From Oscillospiraceae bacterium (GTDB taxonomy: Bacteria > Bacillota > Clostridia > Oscillospirales > Oscillospiraceae): DNA of 64,000 nt. Position numbers and translations under genes: made by a program. This document shows positions 7,663-16,161 of this stretch, one piece after another; the first letter of the stretch is position 1; each line of letters starts with the position of its first letter. The stretch is from the NCBI GenBank assembly GCA_020025545.1, contig JAHHRX010000001.1:49824-113823 (forward strand). Reading direction: 5' to 3'. Under the pieces are notes generated by a model. The model was not told the DNA's origin, searched no databases, and saw only the letters and a list, made by a program, of their open reading frames with translations.

Positions 7663-7710
7663 TTGGGACAGAAATAGAATGTCACCTTGTTTCGGAGAGG
7701 AGCAAGTAGA

Positions 7711-8499
7711 ATGAAACGAGATCGTATTATCGTAGAGCGCCGCAGGACGGAGATCCTGCAAAAGATCCGTGAGCAGGAATCGGTGAAGGTGGAAGATCTT
7801 GCAGAGGAATTCGGCCTTTCCGCTATGACGGTTCGCCGGGATCTGCAATATCTGGAGGATCGGGGCATGGTGATCCGTTTTTACGGCGGCGCTATGGTGA
7901 ATCCTGCCTATCAGTGCATGACCCCGGAGGATGAGCTGAGGCTCTACCGGCGTTTGCTGGGCAGATATGCAGCAACCAAGGTCTGCGACGGCGACACCAT
8001 CTTTATTAACGGAAGCCAGTCTGCACTGGGGATGCTGGATTATATCACTGCGCAGAATGTGCGGGTCGTTACCAACAACGGAAAAGTTGTGGGAAAGAAC
8101 TGCCCCAATGGCGTTACGGTCACCGTTACCGGCGGCGAGCTGCGGGAGCATGTTATGGTGGGCGAAAATGTAATGCGCTGCCTGCTGAATGAAACAGCTG
8201 ATAAAACCTTTGTAGGATGTGCCGGTGTATCTCCCATAGGAGAATTCAGCTACGAGATTCCCATGGAAATCGGCATTAACGAAACCATGATTGCAAGAAC
8301 AACCAAAGATGTCTACATCCTTGCAGATCACACCAAAATTCTGGATCTGGAAAAGCAGCGCCCGCATTACGGCAGCTGCTCCTATGACAGGAGAGTGACC
8401 CTGATTACCGACGAAAAGGCGGATGCCAAGACCGTGAAAAGTCTGCGGGAGTCCGGCGTGGAGGTTTTTCAGGTAGGACTGGATGATATCAATATCTGA
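7711..8499 (+). CDS. DeoR-family transcriptional regulator
   Basis: This 262-residue repressor has an N-terminal winged helix-turn-helix (about residues 15-62, with SAMTVRRDLQYLE) and a C-terminal sugar-phosphate sensing domain of the DeoR type (GDTIFINGSQSAL, VVTNNGKVV, VGCAGVSP, ADHTKI). The start was chosen at ATG 7711, eight bases after GAGGAG. DeoR proteins commonly control neighbouring PTS and sugar-phosphate genes and respond to a phosphorylated intermediate. The CGAACAT repeats at 5107 and 5393-5429 are the most likely targets. It is followed directly by the HAD phosphatase and the transketolase genes. Confidence 0.88.
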   Translation: MKRDRIIVERRRTEILQKIREQESVKVEDLAEEFGLSAMTVRRDLQYLEDRGMVIRFYGGAMVNPAYQCMTPEDELRLYRRLLGRYAATKVCDGDTIFINGSQSALGMLDYITAQNVRVVTNNGKVVGKNCPNGVTVTVTGGELREHVMVGENVMRCLLNETADKTFVGCAGVSPIGEFSYEIPMEIGINETMIARTTKDVYILADHTKILDLEKQRPHYGSCSYDRRVTLITDEKADAKTVKSLRESGVEVFQVGLDDINI

Positions 8500-8506
8500 G
8501 GTGAAA

Positions 8507-9322
8507 ATGTTGGGAAAATTGCTTTTTTTGGATCTGGACGGGACGCTGCTGGATGACCGCAAGGAAATTACGGACGGAAACCGGAGCACCTTAACCGAGA
8601 TCATAAAAAAGGGGAACGGCGTGGTGATCACCACGGGGCGTCCGCTGATGAGCGCCATGGAGCAGGCAAGACGCATGGGGCTGGATACCCCCGGCTGCTA
8701 TCTGATTGCTTATAACGGTGCGCAGATCTACGATTGGGGATGCCGGAAAATTGTCTGTTCCCAAACCTTGGAGATGGAGGATGTTTACCGGATCTTCCGC
8801 CGCTGCACAGAGAAAAATATCCATGTGCAGACATACGATGCCACCAATGTGCTGGTGGAGCCCAGATGGGACGACAGCATTGTGCGGCTGTATTGCAGCC
8901 GGATCCTGATGGAACATCGGGTTATCGGCGATGTCCGCAGGGACTTGCGGGAGCCGCCGGTGAAATGTCTGGCCATTGATTTGGAGCATCCGGAAAAACT
9001 CCAAGACTTGCGCAAATGGGTGGATGAAACCATGGGGAATCGGGCAGATGCCTTCTTTTCCTGCAACGAATATCTGGAAATCGTGCCTGCGGGCATAAAT
9101 AAAGGCAACGCAGTCAGAATGCTGTGCGGACGGATGCATGTGGGACTTGAAAATGCCGTCGCCGTAGGCGATGCAGCCAATGACATTTCCATGATCCGGG
9201 CTGCGGGCGTAGGCGTTGCCATGGCCAACGGCACCGGGGAAGTGAAGGCTGCCGCTGACTATATTACACAGCGTGACAACAATCATGATGCCATTCAAGA
9301 GGTGGCAGAGCGATTCTTCTGA
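8507..9322 (+). CDS. Cof-type HAD hydrolase (sugar phosphatase-like)
   Basis: This 271-residue cytoplasmic phosphatase has motif I LFLDLDGTLLDD (nucleophile Asp9, acid Asp11), motif II TTGRP, a C2-type cap, a lysine in NKGNAV and motif IV VGDAANDISMI. Substrate is unknown; family members act on sugar phosphates, FMN or phosphorylated cofactors. It starts a few bases after the DeoR stop, so the two are co-transcribed. ATG 8483, overlapping DeoR, is a less likely alternative start. In this locus it may relieve sugar-phosphate stress or act on a pathway intermediate. Confidence 0.85.
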   Translation: MLGKLLFLDLDGTLLDDRKEITDGNRSTLTEIIKKGNGVVITTGRPLMSAMEQARRMGLDTPGCYLIAYNGAQIYDWGCRKIVCSQTLEMEDVYRIFRRCTEKNIHVQTYDATNVLVEPRWDDSIVRLYCSRILMEHRVIGDVRRDLREPPVKCLAIDLEHPEKLQDLRKWVDETMGNRADAFFSCNEYLEIVPAGINKGNAVRMLCGRMHVGLENAVAVGDAANDISMIRAAGVGVAMANGTGEVKAAADYITQRDNNHDAIQEVAERFF

Positions 9323-9408
9323 ACGATTCGAGGATCACTGCGCCTTGGAAAAATGCATGGCGTGACAAAATAGATGAACCACACAATAAATGTTTAAGGA
9401 GATTTGAC

Positions 9409-10254
9409 ATGATAGAAAATGAAAAGCTGCAGCTGCAGAAAACTGCCTGCAAAATCCGTATGGGCGTGATGGATGCGACCCACGGCGCAAATTCAGGCCA
9501 CCCCGGCGGAAGCCTGTCTGCTGCCGATATGTTCACCTATCTGTATTTTAAGGAGCTCAATATCGACCCCAAGAACCCCAAGTGGGAGGATCGGGATCGT
9601 TTTGTCCTGAGCAAGGGCCACAACACCCCCGGCCTCTATGCCGCTCTGGCAAACCGGGGATTCTTCCCGGTGGAGGATCTGGTTACTTTCCGCCATGTGG
9701 GGAGCTATTTGCAGGGTCACCCCAATATGAACACTGTCCCCGGTGTGGATATGTCCACCGGCAGCCTGGGACAGGGCGTTTCCTGCGCAGCAGGTATGGC
9801 TCTGGGATTCAAGCATCAGGGTAAGTCTCAGAGAGTTTACACCCTGCTGGGCGACGGCGAAATTCAGGAAGGTCAGGTTTGGGAGGCATGTATGCTTGCT
9901 GCCCACTACAAGCTGGACAATTTCTGCCTGATCGTGGACAATAACGGTCTGCAGATCGATGGCAACATTGCCGATGTTATGAGCCCCTACCCCATCGTGG
10001 ACAAGCTGGAGGCCTTCGGATTCCATGTGGAGGCTATTGATGGCCACGACTTCGACCAGATCGAAAAGGCCATGAATGCGGCCCGGGAAACCAAGGGGAA
10101 GCCTACCGCTGTGGTTATGAAGACGACCAAGGGCAAGGGTGTTTCCTACATGGAAAATCAGGCCGGCTGGCATGGTAAGGCGCCCAATGATGCAGAGTAT
10201 GAGCAGGCCATGAACGAGCTGAATGCAGTTATGGCAGAACTGGAGGGCAAGTAA
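9409..10254 (+). CDS. tktA: Transketolase, N-terminal (TPP-binding) subunit
   Basis: This 281-residue protein corresponds to the first third of a normal transketolase. It carries THGANSGHPGGSLS near residue 25, SKGHNTPG, and the thiamine-diphosphate/Mg motif GDG at 148-150 continuing to a conserved VDNN. The remaining parts are encoded by the next gene. Two-subunit transketolases are common in clostridia and many archaea. It transfers two-carbon units between ketose and aldose phosphates and would accept the D-xylulose 5-phosphate made by UlaF. The ATG lies eight or nine bases after AAGGAG. Confidence 0.93.
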   Translation: MIENEKLQLQKTACKIRMGVMDATHGANSGHPGGSLSAADMFTYLYFKELNIDPKNPKWEDRDRFVLSKGHNTPGLYAALANRGFFPVEDLVTFRHVGSYLQGHPNMNTVPGVDMSTGSLGQGVSCAAGMALGFKHQGKSQRVYTLLGDGEIQEGQVWEACMLAAHYKLDNFCLIVDNNGLQIDGNIADVMSPYPIVDKLEAFGFHVEAIDGHDFDQIEKAMNAARETKGKPTAVVMKTTKGKGVSYMENQAGWHGKAPNDAEYEQAMNELNAVMAELEGK

Positions 10255-10255
10255 G

Positions 10256-11188
10256 ATGGCTGAAATGAAGAAAATCGCAACCCGTGAAAGCTACGGTAAG
10301 GCTCTGGCAGAACTGGGCGCAGAGCATGAGAATTTGGTGGTGCTGGATGCCGACCTGGCAGGTGCTACCAAGACCGCTACCTTTAAGAAGGCATTTCCCC
10401 AGCGCCATTTTGACTGCGGCATTGCAGAGTGCAACATGATCTGCACGGCTGCCGGTATGTCTACTACCGGACTGGTACCCTTTGCCTCTTCCTTTGCCAT
10501 GTTTGCAGCCGGAAGAGCTTTCGAGCAGGTTCGCAATTCCATTGGCTACCCCCATCTTAATGTGAAGATCGGCGCTACTCACGGCGGTATTTCCGTAGGC
10601 GAGGACGGTGCGAGCCATCAGTGCTGTGAGGACTTTGCTGTAATGCGCACCATTCCCGGCATGGTTGTTATGAGCCCTGCCGACGATGTGGAGGCAAGGG
10701 CCATGGTGCGTGCCGCCTATGAGTATGAGGGTCCTGTCTATATGCGTTTTGGCCGTGCTGCAGTCCCTGTTTTCCACGAGGAAGGCATGGATTTCCGGAT
10801 CGGCAAGGGCGAGATCCTGAAAGACGGTACGGATGTTGCCATCATTGCCAATGGCCTTATGGTTTATGAAGCCCTGCAGGCTGCCGAGGCTCTGACTGCT
10901 GACGGCATCCATGCTATGGTCATTAACATGGCCACCATCAAGCCTCTGGATGAGGAGCTGGTGATTGCGGCTGCCCAAAAGTGCGGCAAGGTCATTACCT
11001 GCGAGGAGCACTCTGTGATCGGCGGCCTGGGCGAGGCTGTTTGCAGCTGCCTCAGTGAGAAGCTGCCTACCCCGGTAAAGCGCATTGGCGTTAACGACGA
11101 ATTCGGCCATTCCGGCCCTGCCGATCAGCTGCTGAAGCAGTTCGGTCTGTGCGCAGAGCATATCGCAGAGGTGGCTAAGGCCTTTTAA
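10256..11188 (+). CDS. tktB: Transketolase, C-terminal subunit
   Basis: This 310-residue partner of the preceding gene holds the pyrimidine-binding domain, with the catalytic Glu in DCGIAECNM, the ATHGGISVGEDGASHQ loop and a C-terminal transketolase domain (residues about 190-305). Start ATG 10256 is one base after the stop of the N-terminal subunit, with GGAGGG ahead of it inside that gene. Translational coupling would keep the two chains in equal amounts. Together they form the active heterotetramer. Confidence 0.93.
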   Translation: MAEMKKIATRESYGKALAELGAEHENLVVLDADLAGATKTATFKKAFPQRHFDCGIAECNMICTAAGMSTTGLVPFASSFAMFAAGRAFEQVRNSIGYPHLNVKIGATHGGISVGEDGASHQCCEDFAVMRTIPGMVVMSPADDVEARAMVRAAYEYEGPVYMRFGRAAVPVFHEEGMDFRIGKGEILKDGTDVAIIANGLMVYEALQAAEALTADGIHAMVINMATIKPLDEELVIAAAQKCGKVITCEEHSVIGGLGEAVCSCLSEKLPTPVKRIGVNDEFGHSGPADQLLKQFGLCAEHIAEVAKAF

Positions 11189-11221
11189 AATCCCTTAAAA
11201 AGCATTTGGGAGGAAAGAATT

Positions 11222-11875
11222 ATGACAAAGCTGGCACCGTCCCTTTTGTCGGCGGATTTTGCAAATTTGCAGCGGGATATGGAGCAGGCCAAGGAAAACG
11301 GCTGTGAGTGGCTTCATTATGATGTAATGGACGGCATGTTCGTTCCGAATATTTCCATGGGGATTCCGGTGCTGAAATCCATCCGCAAGGCTACAGATCT
11401 TACGCTGGATGTCCATTTGATGGTGGAGCGCCCTATCCGCTATGTGGAGCAGTTTGTAAAGGCGGGAGCCGACTGGCTTACCGTTCATGTGGAGGCGGAT
11501 ACGGAGGAAAATACACTGGCGGCGCTGGATCAGATCCACGCTTTGGGGTGCAAAGCCGCAGTATCCCTAAAGCCCAAAACCCCTGCTGAGGCGGTGAAGC
11601 CCTTCCTCAAAAAATGCGACATGATCCTTGTGATGACGGTGGAGCCGGGATTTGGCGGACAGAAATTCATGGAGGACATGATGCCGAAGCTTCGCACCCT
11701 GCGTAAAATGCTGGATGCCGAAAATCCCGGGTGCATTTTGGAGGTGGACGGCGGCATCGATGCCAACACCTTCCGGGTTTGCCGGGAAAACGGAGCAGAG
11801 GTATTTGTAGCCGGTTCTGCCTACTTTGGTGCCCCGGACAAGGCTGCATTTGTCAGGACCCTGCAAGGGGAATAA
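11222..11875 (+). CDS. rpe: Ribulose-phosphate 3-epimerase
   Basis: This 217-residue TIM-barrel enzyme interconverts D-ribulose 5-phosphate and D-xylulose 5-phosphate. Typical motifs are APSLLSADFANL, HYDVMDGMFVPNIS, DVHLMVERP, VEPGFGGQKF and EVDGGI, including the metal-binding His/Asp pairs. The length is normal. It follows the transketolase subunits by 33 bp with GGAGG upstream and is closed by a strong terminator, so it ends the pentose-phosphate part of the island. Confidence 0.95.
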   Translation: MTKLAPSLLSADFANLQRDMEQAKENGCEWLHYDVMDGMFVPNISMGIPVLKSIRKATDLTLDVHLMVERPIRYVEQFVKAGADWLTVHVEADTEENTLAALDQIHALGCKAAVSLKPKTPAEAVKPFLKKCDMILVMTVEPGFGGQKFMEDMMPKLRTLRKMLDAENPGCILEVDGGIDANTFRVCRENGAEVFVAGSAYFGAPDKAAFVRTLQGE

Positions 11876-11903
11876 AGCAGGGAAGCATCGTAAAAATCAA
11901 ACA

Positions 11904-11950
11904 TATCCGCCGCGGGAATACTATCCTGCGGCGGATACTTTTGCTTTTTT
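11904..11950 (+). terminator. Rho-independent terminator after rpe
   Basis: Stem TATCCGCCGCGGGA with TCCTGCGGCGGATA, loop of six, then a T-rich tail. It closes the sugar-acid island. Confidence 0.88.
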
Positions 11951-11981
11951 GGCGGGTTAGTGATACATTATAAAACAATAC

Positions 11982-12009
11982 TTGCAAAAAAGTGGAATAT
12001 TGGTATAAT
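11982..12009 (+). promoter_or_regulatory. Sigma-A-type promoter for the trkH-rnc run
   Basis: TTGCAA (11982-11987), a 16-bp spacer and TATAAT (12004-12009). A leader of about 60 nt with a CGCCTG/CAGGCG hairpin follows; it is too short for a c-di-AMP riboswitch. Confidence 0.65.
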
Positions 12010-12075
12010 GAATAGTAAATTTCGAAGTATCGCCTGCTGACAGAGTGCTGCCTTCAGGCGGAGGAGGGGTTTTGT

Positions 12076-13455
12076 TTGCTTTTGAAGTGGCATAAATCGG
12101 CCGTGTTGTCGGGCAAAAGAAAAACACGGTTTTCACCGACTCAGACCATCGCCGTTGCATTTGCGCTGATTATTTTGACGGGCAGCCTTTTGCTGACTCT
12201 GCCGGCAGCCTCCCGAGATGGCGTATCTTGCGGCTTCCGACCGGCGCTCTTTACAGCGACCTCTGCAACCTGCGTTACAGGTCTGGTGCTGTTCGATACA
12301 TGGACACAGTGGAGCGCCTTCGGACAGGTGGTGATTCTGGGCCTCATTGAAATCGGCGGCCTTGGGTTTATGACGGCGGCTTCCTTTGTGATTTTTCTGC
12401 TGCGGCGGAAAATCGGACTGAAGCAGCGAATGGTCATGGCTCAGGCACTCAGCGTCAATGATATGGCAGGCATCGTCCGCCTGCAAAAATGGGTGCTCTG
12501 CGGAAGCCTTGGGATTCAGCTGATCGGAGCGCTGGTGCTCTTTGCCCGATTCCTGCCGATGGTGGGTATGCGTAAAGCAATCCATTGGGGCGTTTTCCAT
12601 TCCGTTTCCGCATTCTGCAATGCAGGATTCGATATTGTGGGCTGTTTTGCACCGGGAGCCAGTATGATCCCGTTCAACAACGATCCGGTGGTGTGCATCA
12701 CACTGATGATGCTGATTGCTCTGGGCGGCCTTGGCTTCTTCGTGTGGGAAGAAGTCGTGCGGGTCCACAGCTGGAAGAAATTCAGTGTCTACACAAAGCT
12801 GGTGCTGCTGACCACAGGGGCACTGATTATCGGCGGCGCTGCTAGCATTTGTGCCGTGGAATGGAGCAACCCTGCGACACTTGGTTCCATGCCGGTAAGC
12901 CAAAAAATACTCAATGGCTTTTTCCAGTCGGTGACTTCCCGAACGGCGGGCTTCGCAGCCATTGATCAGGCGGCCATGACGGATGCAGGCAAGGCTGTTA
13001 CCGGCGTATTGATGCTCATCGGTGGTTCCTCCGGTTCCACAGCCGGCGGTGTCAAGACGGTAACGGTGGTGGTGCTTTTGCTCTTTATGTGTTCCCGGGC
13101 AAGAGGCAAGGCGTCGGTCTGTGCCTTTAAGCGCACCATTCCCGAGGGACAGGTGATGAATGCTATGACCATTTGTGCCATTATGGGCGGTCTTGCCATA
13201 TTCGGCGGCATCTTCATTTGTGCCACCTCTCCCATTGGCTTTACGGAGGGACTTTTTGAAGCAGTGTCGGCACTGGCTACCGTGGGACTGACCGCTGGCG
13301 CTACCGGATACCTCAGCATCCCCGCGCAGATCCTGATTATTATTTATATGTATTTTGGTCGTGTAGGCGTACTGACTCTGAGTCTTGGTTTCCTGATGGG
13401 CAATCAGGCGGAGGAGCGGTTCCGGTATGCACATACAAGTCTATTGATTGGCTAG
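12076..13455 (+). CDS. ktrB: TrkH/KtrB-type potassium uptake membrane subunit
   Basis: This 459-residue polytopic membrane protein is built from four M1-P-M2 repeats. Pore-loop signatures are visible as TSATCVTGLV, SAFCNAGF, SRTAGF and ALATVGL, with the conserved glycines of the selectivity filter. It moves K+ (or Na+-coupled K+) inward and needs a cytoplasmic RCK ring, supplied by the next gene. The start is TTG at 12076, eight bases after GGAGG. Length and the closely linked TrkA-like subunit favour the Ktr arrangement of Firmicutes. Confidence 0.9.
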   Translation: MLLKWHKSAVLSGKRKTRFSPTQTIAVAFALIILTGSLLLTLPAASRDGVSCGFRPALFTATSATCVTGLVLFDTWTQWSAFGQVVILGLIEIGGLGFMTAASFVIFLLRRKIGLKQRMVMAQALSVNDMAGIVRLQKWVLCGSLGIQLIGALVLFARFLPMVGMRKAIHWGVFHSVSAFCNAGFDIVGCFAPGASMIPFNNDPVVCITLMMLIALGGLGFFVWEEVVRVHSWKKFSVYTKLVLLTTGALIIGGAASICAVEWSNPATLGSMPVSQKILNGFFQSVTSRTAGFAAIDQAAMTDAGKAVTGVLMLIGGSSGSTAGGVKTVTVVVLLLFMCSRARGKASVCAFKRTIPEGQVMNAMTICAIMGGLAIFGGIFICATSPIGFTEGLFEAVSALATVGLTAGATGYLSIPAQILIIIYMYFGRVGVLTLSLGFLMGNQAEERFRYAHTSLLIG

Positions 13456-13465
13456 GAGGAGCTAT

Positions 13466-14113
13466 ATGAAATCCTACATTGTAATTGGTTTGGGAAGATT
13501 CGGCAACGAGGTTGCCCGAAAGCTGTACGAGCAGGGCTGCGAAGTGCTTGCTATGGATGTGCGCAGCGATTTGGTGCAGCAGGTGGCAAACAGTGTAACC
13601 CACGCAGTCGTGGGCGACGGACAGGACAAGGAAGTCCTGCGTTCTCTGGGCGCAAGAAACTTTGACTGTGCCATTGTGGCCATTGGCGAAAATCTGGCGG
13701 CTTCGGTGCTGACTACCATGAATCTCAAGGAGCTGGGCGTAGCCCATGTGGTCTGCAAGGCATTTGACGAGACCCATCGCCGGGTTCTTGAGAAGCTGGG
13801 GGCTGACCGGGTGCTGATTCCGGAGCAGGAAATTGCTTCCAGACTGTCGAGGAGCCTTGCCTGCACCAATGTGCTTGATTACATCGAGCTTTCCAAGGAT
13901 TACGGTATTATCGAAGTGCCCGCTCCGGATAACTGGAGCGGCAAGACTTTGGTGGAACTCCATGTTCGTGCCAAACTGGGCGTCAACATCATTGCCATCC
14001 GCAGAGCGGGAAAGGTCAGTGTGGCACCCGGCGCTGATTTCCGCATGGAGCAGGGCGATATTTTGGTGGCTGTGGGCGACAATAAGGCTTTGCGTGCGGT
14101 GCAGAAGCTATGA
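13466..14113 (+). CDS. ktrA: TrkA/KtrA-type RCK regulatory subunit
   Basis: This 215-residue soluble protein has an N-terminal Rossmann RCK domain (VIGLGRFGNEVARKL, GDGQDKEVL) that binds nucleotide, and a C-terminal RCK_C domain (about residues 140-215) that binds regulators such as c-di-AMP. It gates the membrane subunit encoded just upstream. ATG 13466 follows AGGAGGAG, which overlaps the end of the previous gene. The last codons overlap the next start. Confidence 0.92.
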   Translation: MKSYIVIGLGRFGNEVARKLYEQGCEVLAMDVRSDLVQQVANSVTHAVVGDGQDKEVLRSLGARNFDCAIVAIGENLAASVLTTMNLKELGVAHVVCKAFDETHRRVLEKLGADRVLIPEQEIASRLSRSLACTNVLDYIELSKDYGIIEVPAPDNWSGKTLVELHVRAKLGVNIIAIRRAGKVSVAPGADFRMEQGDILVAVGDNKALRAVQKL

Positions 14114-14862
14114 TGGAAGTAAGGATCACCGGTCGGAAAAATCCGCTGATCCAGCAGGTACGGCGTTTACTGACCTCCCGGCGTGAGCGGGAAAAGGCGG
14201 GGCTTTTTGTGGCAGACGGAACAAAGCTGCTGGAAGAGGCTGTGCGCTATTTTCCGGGGCTGGATACGGTGATACTGTCCGATGGGATTGCGGCAGAACT
14301 GCCGGAGCAGGTGCGTCTGGTTCGTGTGCCGGAGGATATAATGGCCTATATTTCTCCTATGGAGACCCCGCAGGGGGCGCTGTTTCTCTGCCGCCTGCCG
14401 GAGAAAATGGAATTTGTTCCAAAGGAGGGAATGCTCCTTCTGGACGGTATTCAGGATCCGGGCAATCTCGGAACCATTTTGCGGACTGCCGATGCGCTGA
14501 ATGTGCCGGTGGCACTGCTGGAGGGCTGTGCCGACCCATATAACCACAAAACCGTCCGGGCATCTATGGGCGCAGTGTTCCGTACCCAGCCGGTGCAGAC
14601 TACTTGGGAAACGGCTCGCCTGATTTGTTCAGAGCATAAGATCCCGTTGGCAGTGACGGCTTTGAGTGACCGGGCCAGGGACCTGCGGCAGGCCGGCGTC
14701 GGCAATATGGCGGTGGTTATCGGCAGCGAGGGTCAGGGCGTTCGCAAGGAAATTCTGGACAGCGCTGACGCGGAGCTCATCATCCCCATGACGGGTCACT
14801 GTGAATCCTTGAATGCTGCTGTGGCAGCAGCCATCGTCATGTGGCAGATGCAAAAAATATAG
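14110..14862 (+). CDS. SpoU/TrmH-family RNA 2'-O-ribose methyltransferase
   Basis: This 250-residue enzyme is of the RlmB/TrmH knot family. It has an N-terminal substrate-binding domain (to about residue 95) and a trefoil-knot S-adenosylmethionine domain with LLDGIQDPGNLGTILRTA, VIGSEGQGV and IPMTGHCESLNAAVAAAI. The target is probably a ribose in 23S rRNA, but the exact site cannot be read from sequence. The ATG overlaps the ktrA stop by four bases (ATGA), so it is translationally coupled. Confidence 0.9.
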   Translation: MMEVRITGRKNPLIQQVRRLLTSRREREKAGLFVADGTKLLEEAVRYFPGLDTVILSDGIAAELPEQVRLVRVPEDIMAYISPMETPQGALFLCRLPEKMEFVPKEGMLLLDGIQDPGNLGTILRTADALNVPVALLEGCADPYNHKTVRASMGAVFRTQPVQTTWETARLICSEHKIPLAVTALSDRARDLRQAGVGNMAVVIGSEGQGVRKEILDSADAELIIPMTGHCESLNAAVAAAIVMWQMQKI

Positions 14863-14883
14863 ACAGAGAATAGAGAAAAAAGT

Positions 14884-16146
14884 ATGCTGATACATTGGAT
14901 ATGGCTGTCAATGCTCCCCGGCATAAATGACCGCCGGAAATTGGAAATGCTGAATATGTTTCGTGACCCGGAGGATCTTTATTATGGGGATCCTGCAATC
15001 TATCGGAAGAAGGAAGGCATGACCCAGGAGGCTGTGGAGGCACTTTGCGACAAAAACCTTTGTCAGGCAGAAAAAATTCTGGACCAATGTATCGAAAAAG
15101 ACATCCATATTTGTACCTATTTTGATGCGGCCTATCCGGTGAAGCTCAAAAACATTGCAGACCCGCCCTTGATCCTGTACTATAAGGGCAGCCTTCTGGA
15201 GGTGGATCACCGGCCGGTGATCGCCGTAGTCGGAACGAGAAAAGCTTCGGCCTACGGCATGAATACCGCGGCCCGCATGGGGTATCAGATTGCAAAATGC
15301 GGCGGAATCGTTGTATCCGGCCTCGCTGCCGGCATTGACGGCACCGCTATGAAGGGCGCCCTTACCGCGGGAGGCAATGTGATCGGCGTTTTGGGCTGTG
15401 GGCCGGATATCGTGTACCCGGCATCCAATCGGGGGCTCTATGCCGATACGGAGAAAAACGGCTGCCTGATTTCGGAGTTTCCTCCGGGGACACCGCCCTC
15501 CAAGTGGAATTTTCCGAAACGAAACCGGATCATCAGCGGCCTGAGCAACGGTGTTCTGGTTGTGGAAGCTCCGGAAAAAAGCGGCGCACTTATTACTGCG
15601 CGGCAGGCGGCAGATCAGGGGCGGGATCTTTTTGTGGTTCCCGGCAATATTGATGTGGCTACCAGCAAGGGAAGCAATGCATTGCTGCGGGACGGCGCAA
15701 TGGCGGTAGGCTCCGGGTGGGATATTCTAAGCGAATACCAGTGGCTTTACCCGGACAGAATTCAGAGGGATGACCGCCCGGTGCATCTGAAGATCTGCGG
15801 ACAGACGCAGGAAGAAAATGTGCCGACAAAGAGAAAAACCGTGCCGCAAGTTGCTCAAAAGCCCATAATACCGCGAAAAATGTCCGATAAATCCCCTGAA
15901 ATGGTGAATAACACCGTTGACAACGACAAAGAAGCGCCGTATAGTGACGGGAGAAAGCATTATTCTTCCCTCACGGAGCAGGAGCAGCTCCTGCTGAAGC
16001 CCCTTTTGCAGGGGGCGTGTCTGGTGGATGAGCTGATGGCCCAAAGCAATCTTCCTGCGGGAAAGGTTCTTTCCATGCTGACACTGCTGGAAATCAAGGG
16101 CATCGTTGTCCGTCTTCCGGGCAACCGAATTTCTTTTAAGAATTAA
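14884..16146 (+). CDS. dprA: DNA-processing protein DprA
   Basis: This 420-residue protein loads RecA on incoming single-stranded DNA in natural transformation. An N-terminal helical domain (residues 1-80) precedes a Rossmann-like domain with VVGTRKASAYG, VSGLAAGIDG, VLGCGPDIVYP and FPKRNRIISGLSNGVLVVEA. A linker of low complexity (about 300-355) leads to a C-terminal winged helix (about 360-420). It lies 22 bp after the methylase and just before topA, the usual Firmicute order. Whether the strain is competent is not shown here. Confidence 0.95.
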   Translation: MLIHWIWLSMLPGINDRRKLEMLNMFRDPEDLYYGDPAIYRKKEGMTQEAVEALCDKNLCQAEKILDQCIEKDIHICTYFDAAYPVKLKNIADPPLILYYKGSLLEVDHRPVIAVVGTRKASAYGMNTAARMGYQIAKCGGIVVSGLAAGIDGTAMKGALTAGGNVIGVLGCGPDIVYPASNRGLYADTEKNGCLISEFPPGTPPSKWNFPKRNRIISGLSNGVLVVEAPEKSGALITARQAADQGRDLFVVPGNIDVATSKGSNALLRDGAMAVGSGWDILSEYQWLYPDRIQRDDRPVHLKICGQTQEENVPTKRKTVPQVAQKPIIPRKMSDKSPEMVNNTVDNDKEAPYSDGRKHYSSLTEQEQLLLKPLLQGACLVDELMAQSNLPAGKVLSMLTLLEIKGIVVRLPGNRISFKN

Positions 16147-16161
16147 GAATGGAGAAAATCT

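Noticed and set aside
11950..12075. Possible c-di-AMP (ydaO) riboswitch ahead of the potassium transporter
   Set aside because: The leader after the promoter is only about 60 nt with a single hairpin, too short for that riboswitch, and its conserved segments are absent.
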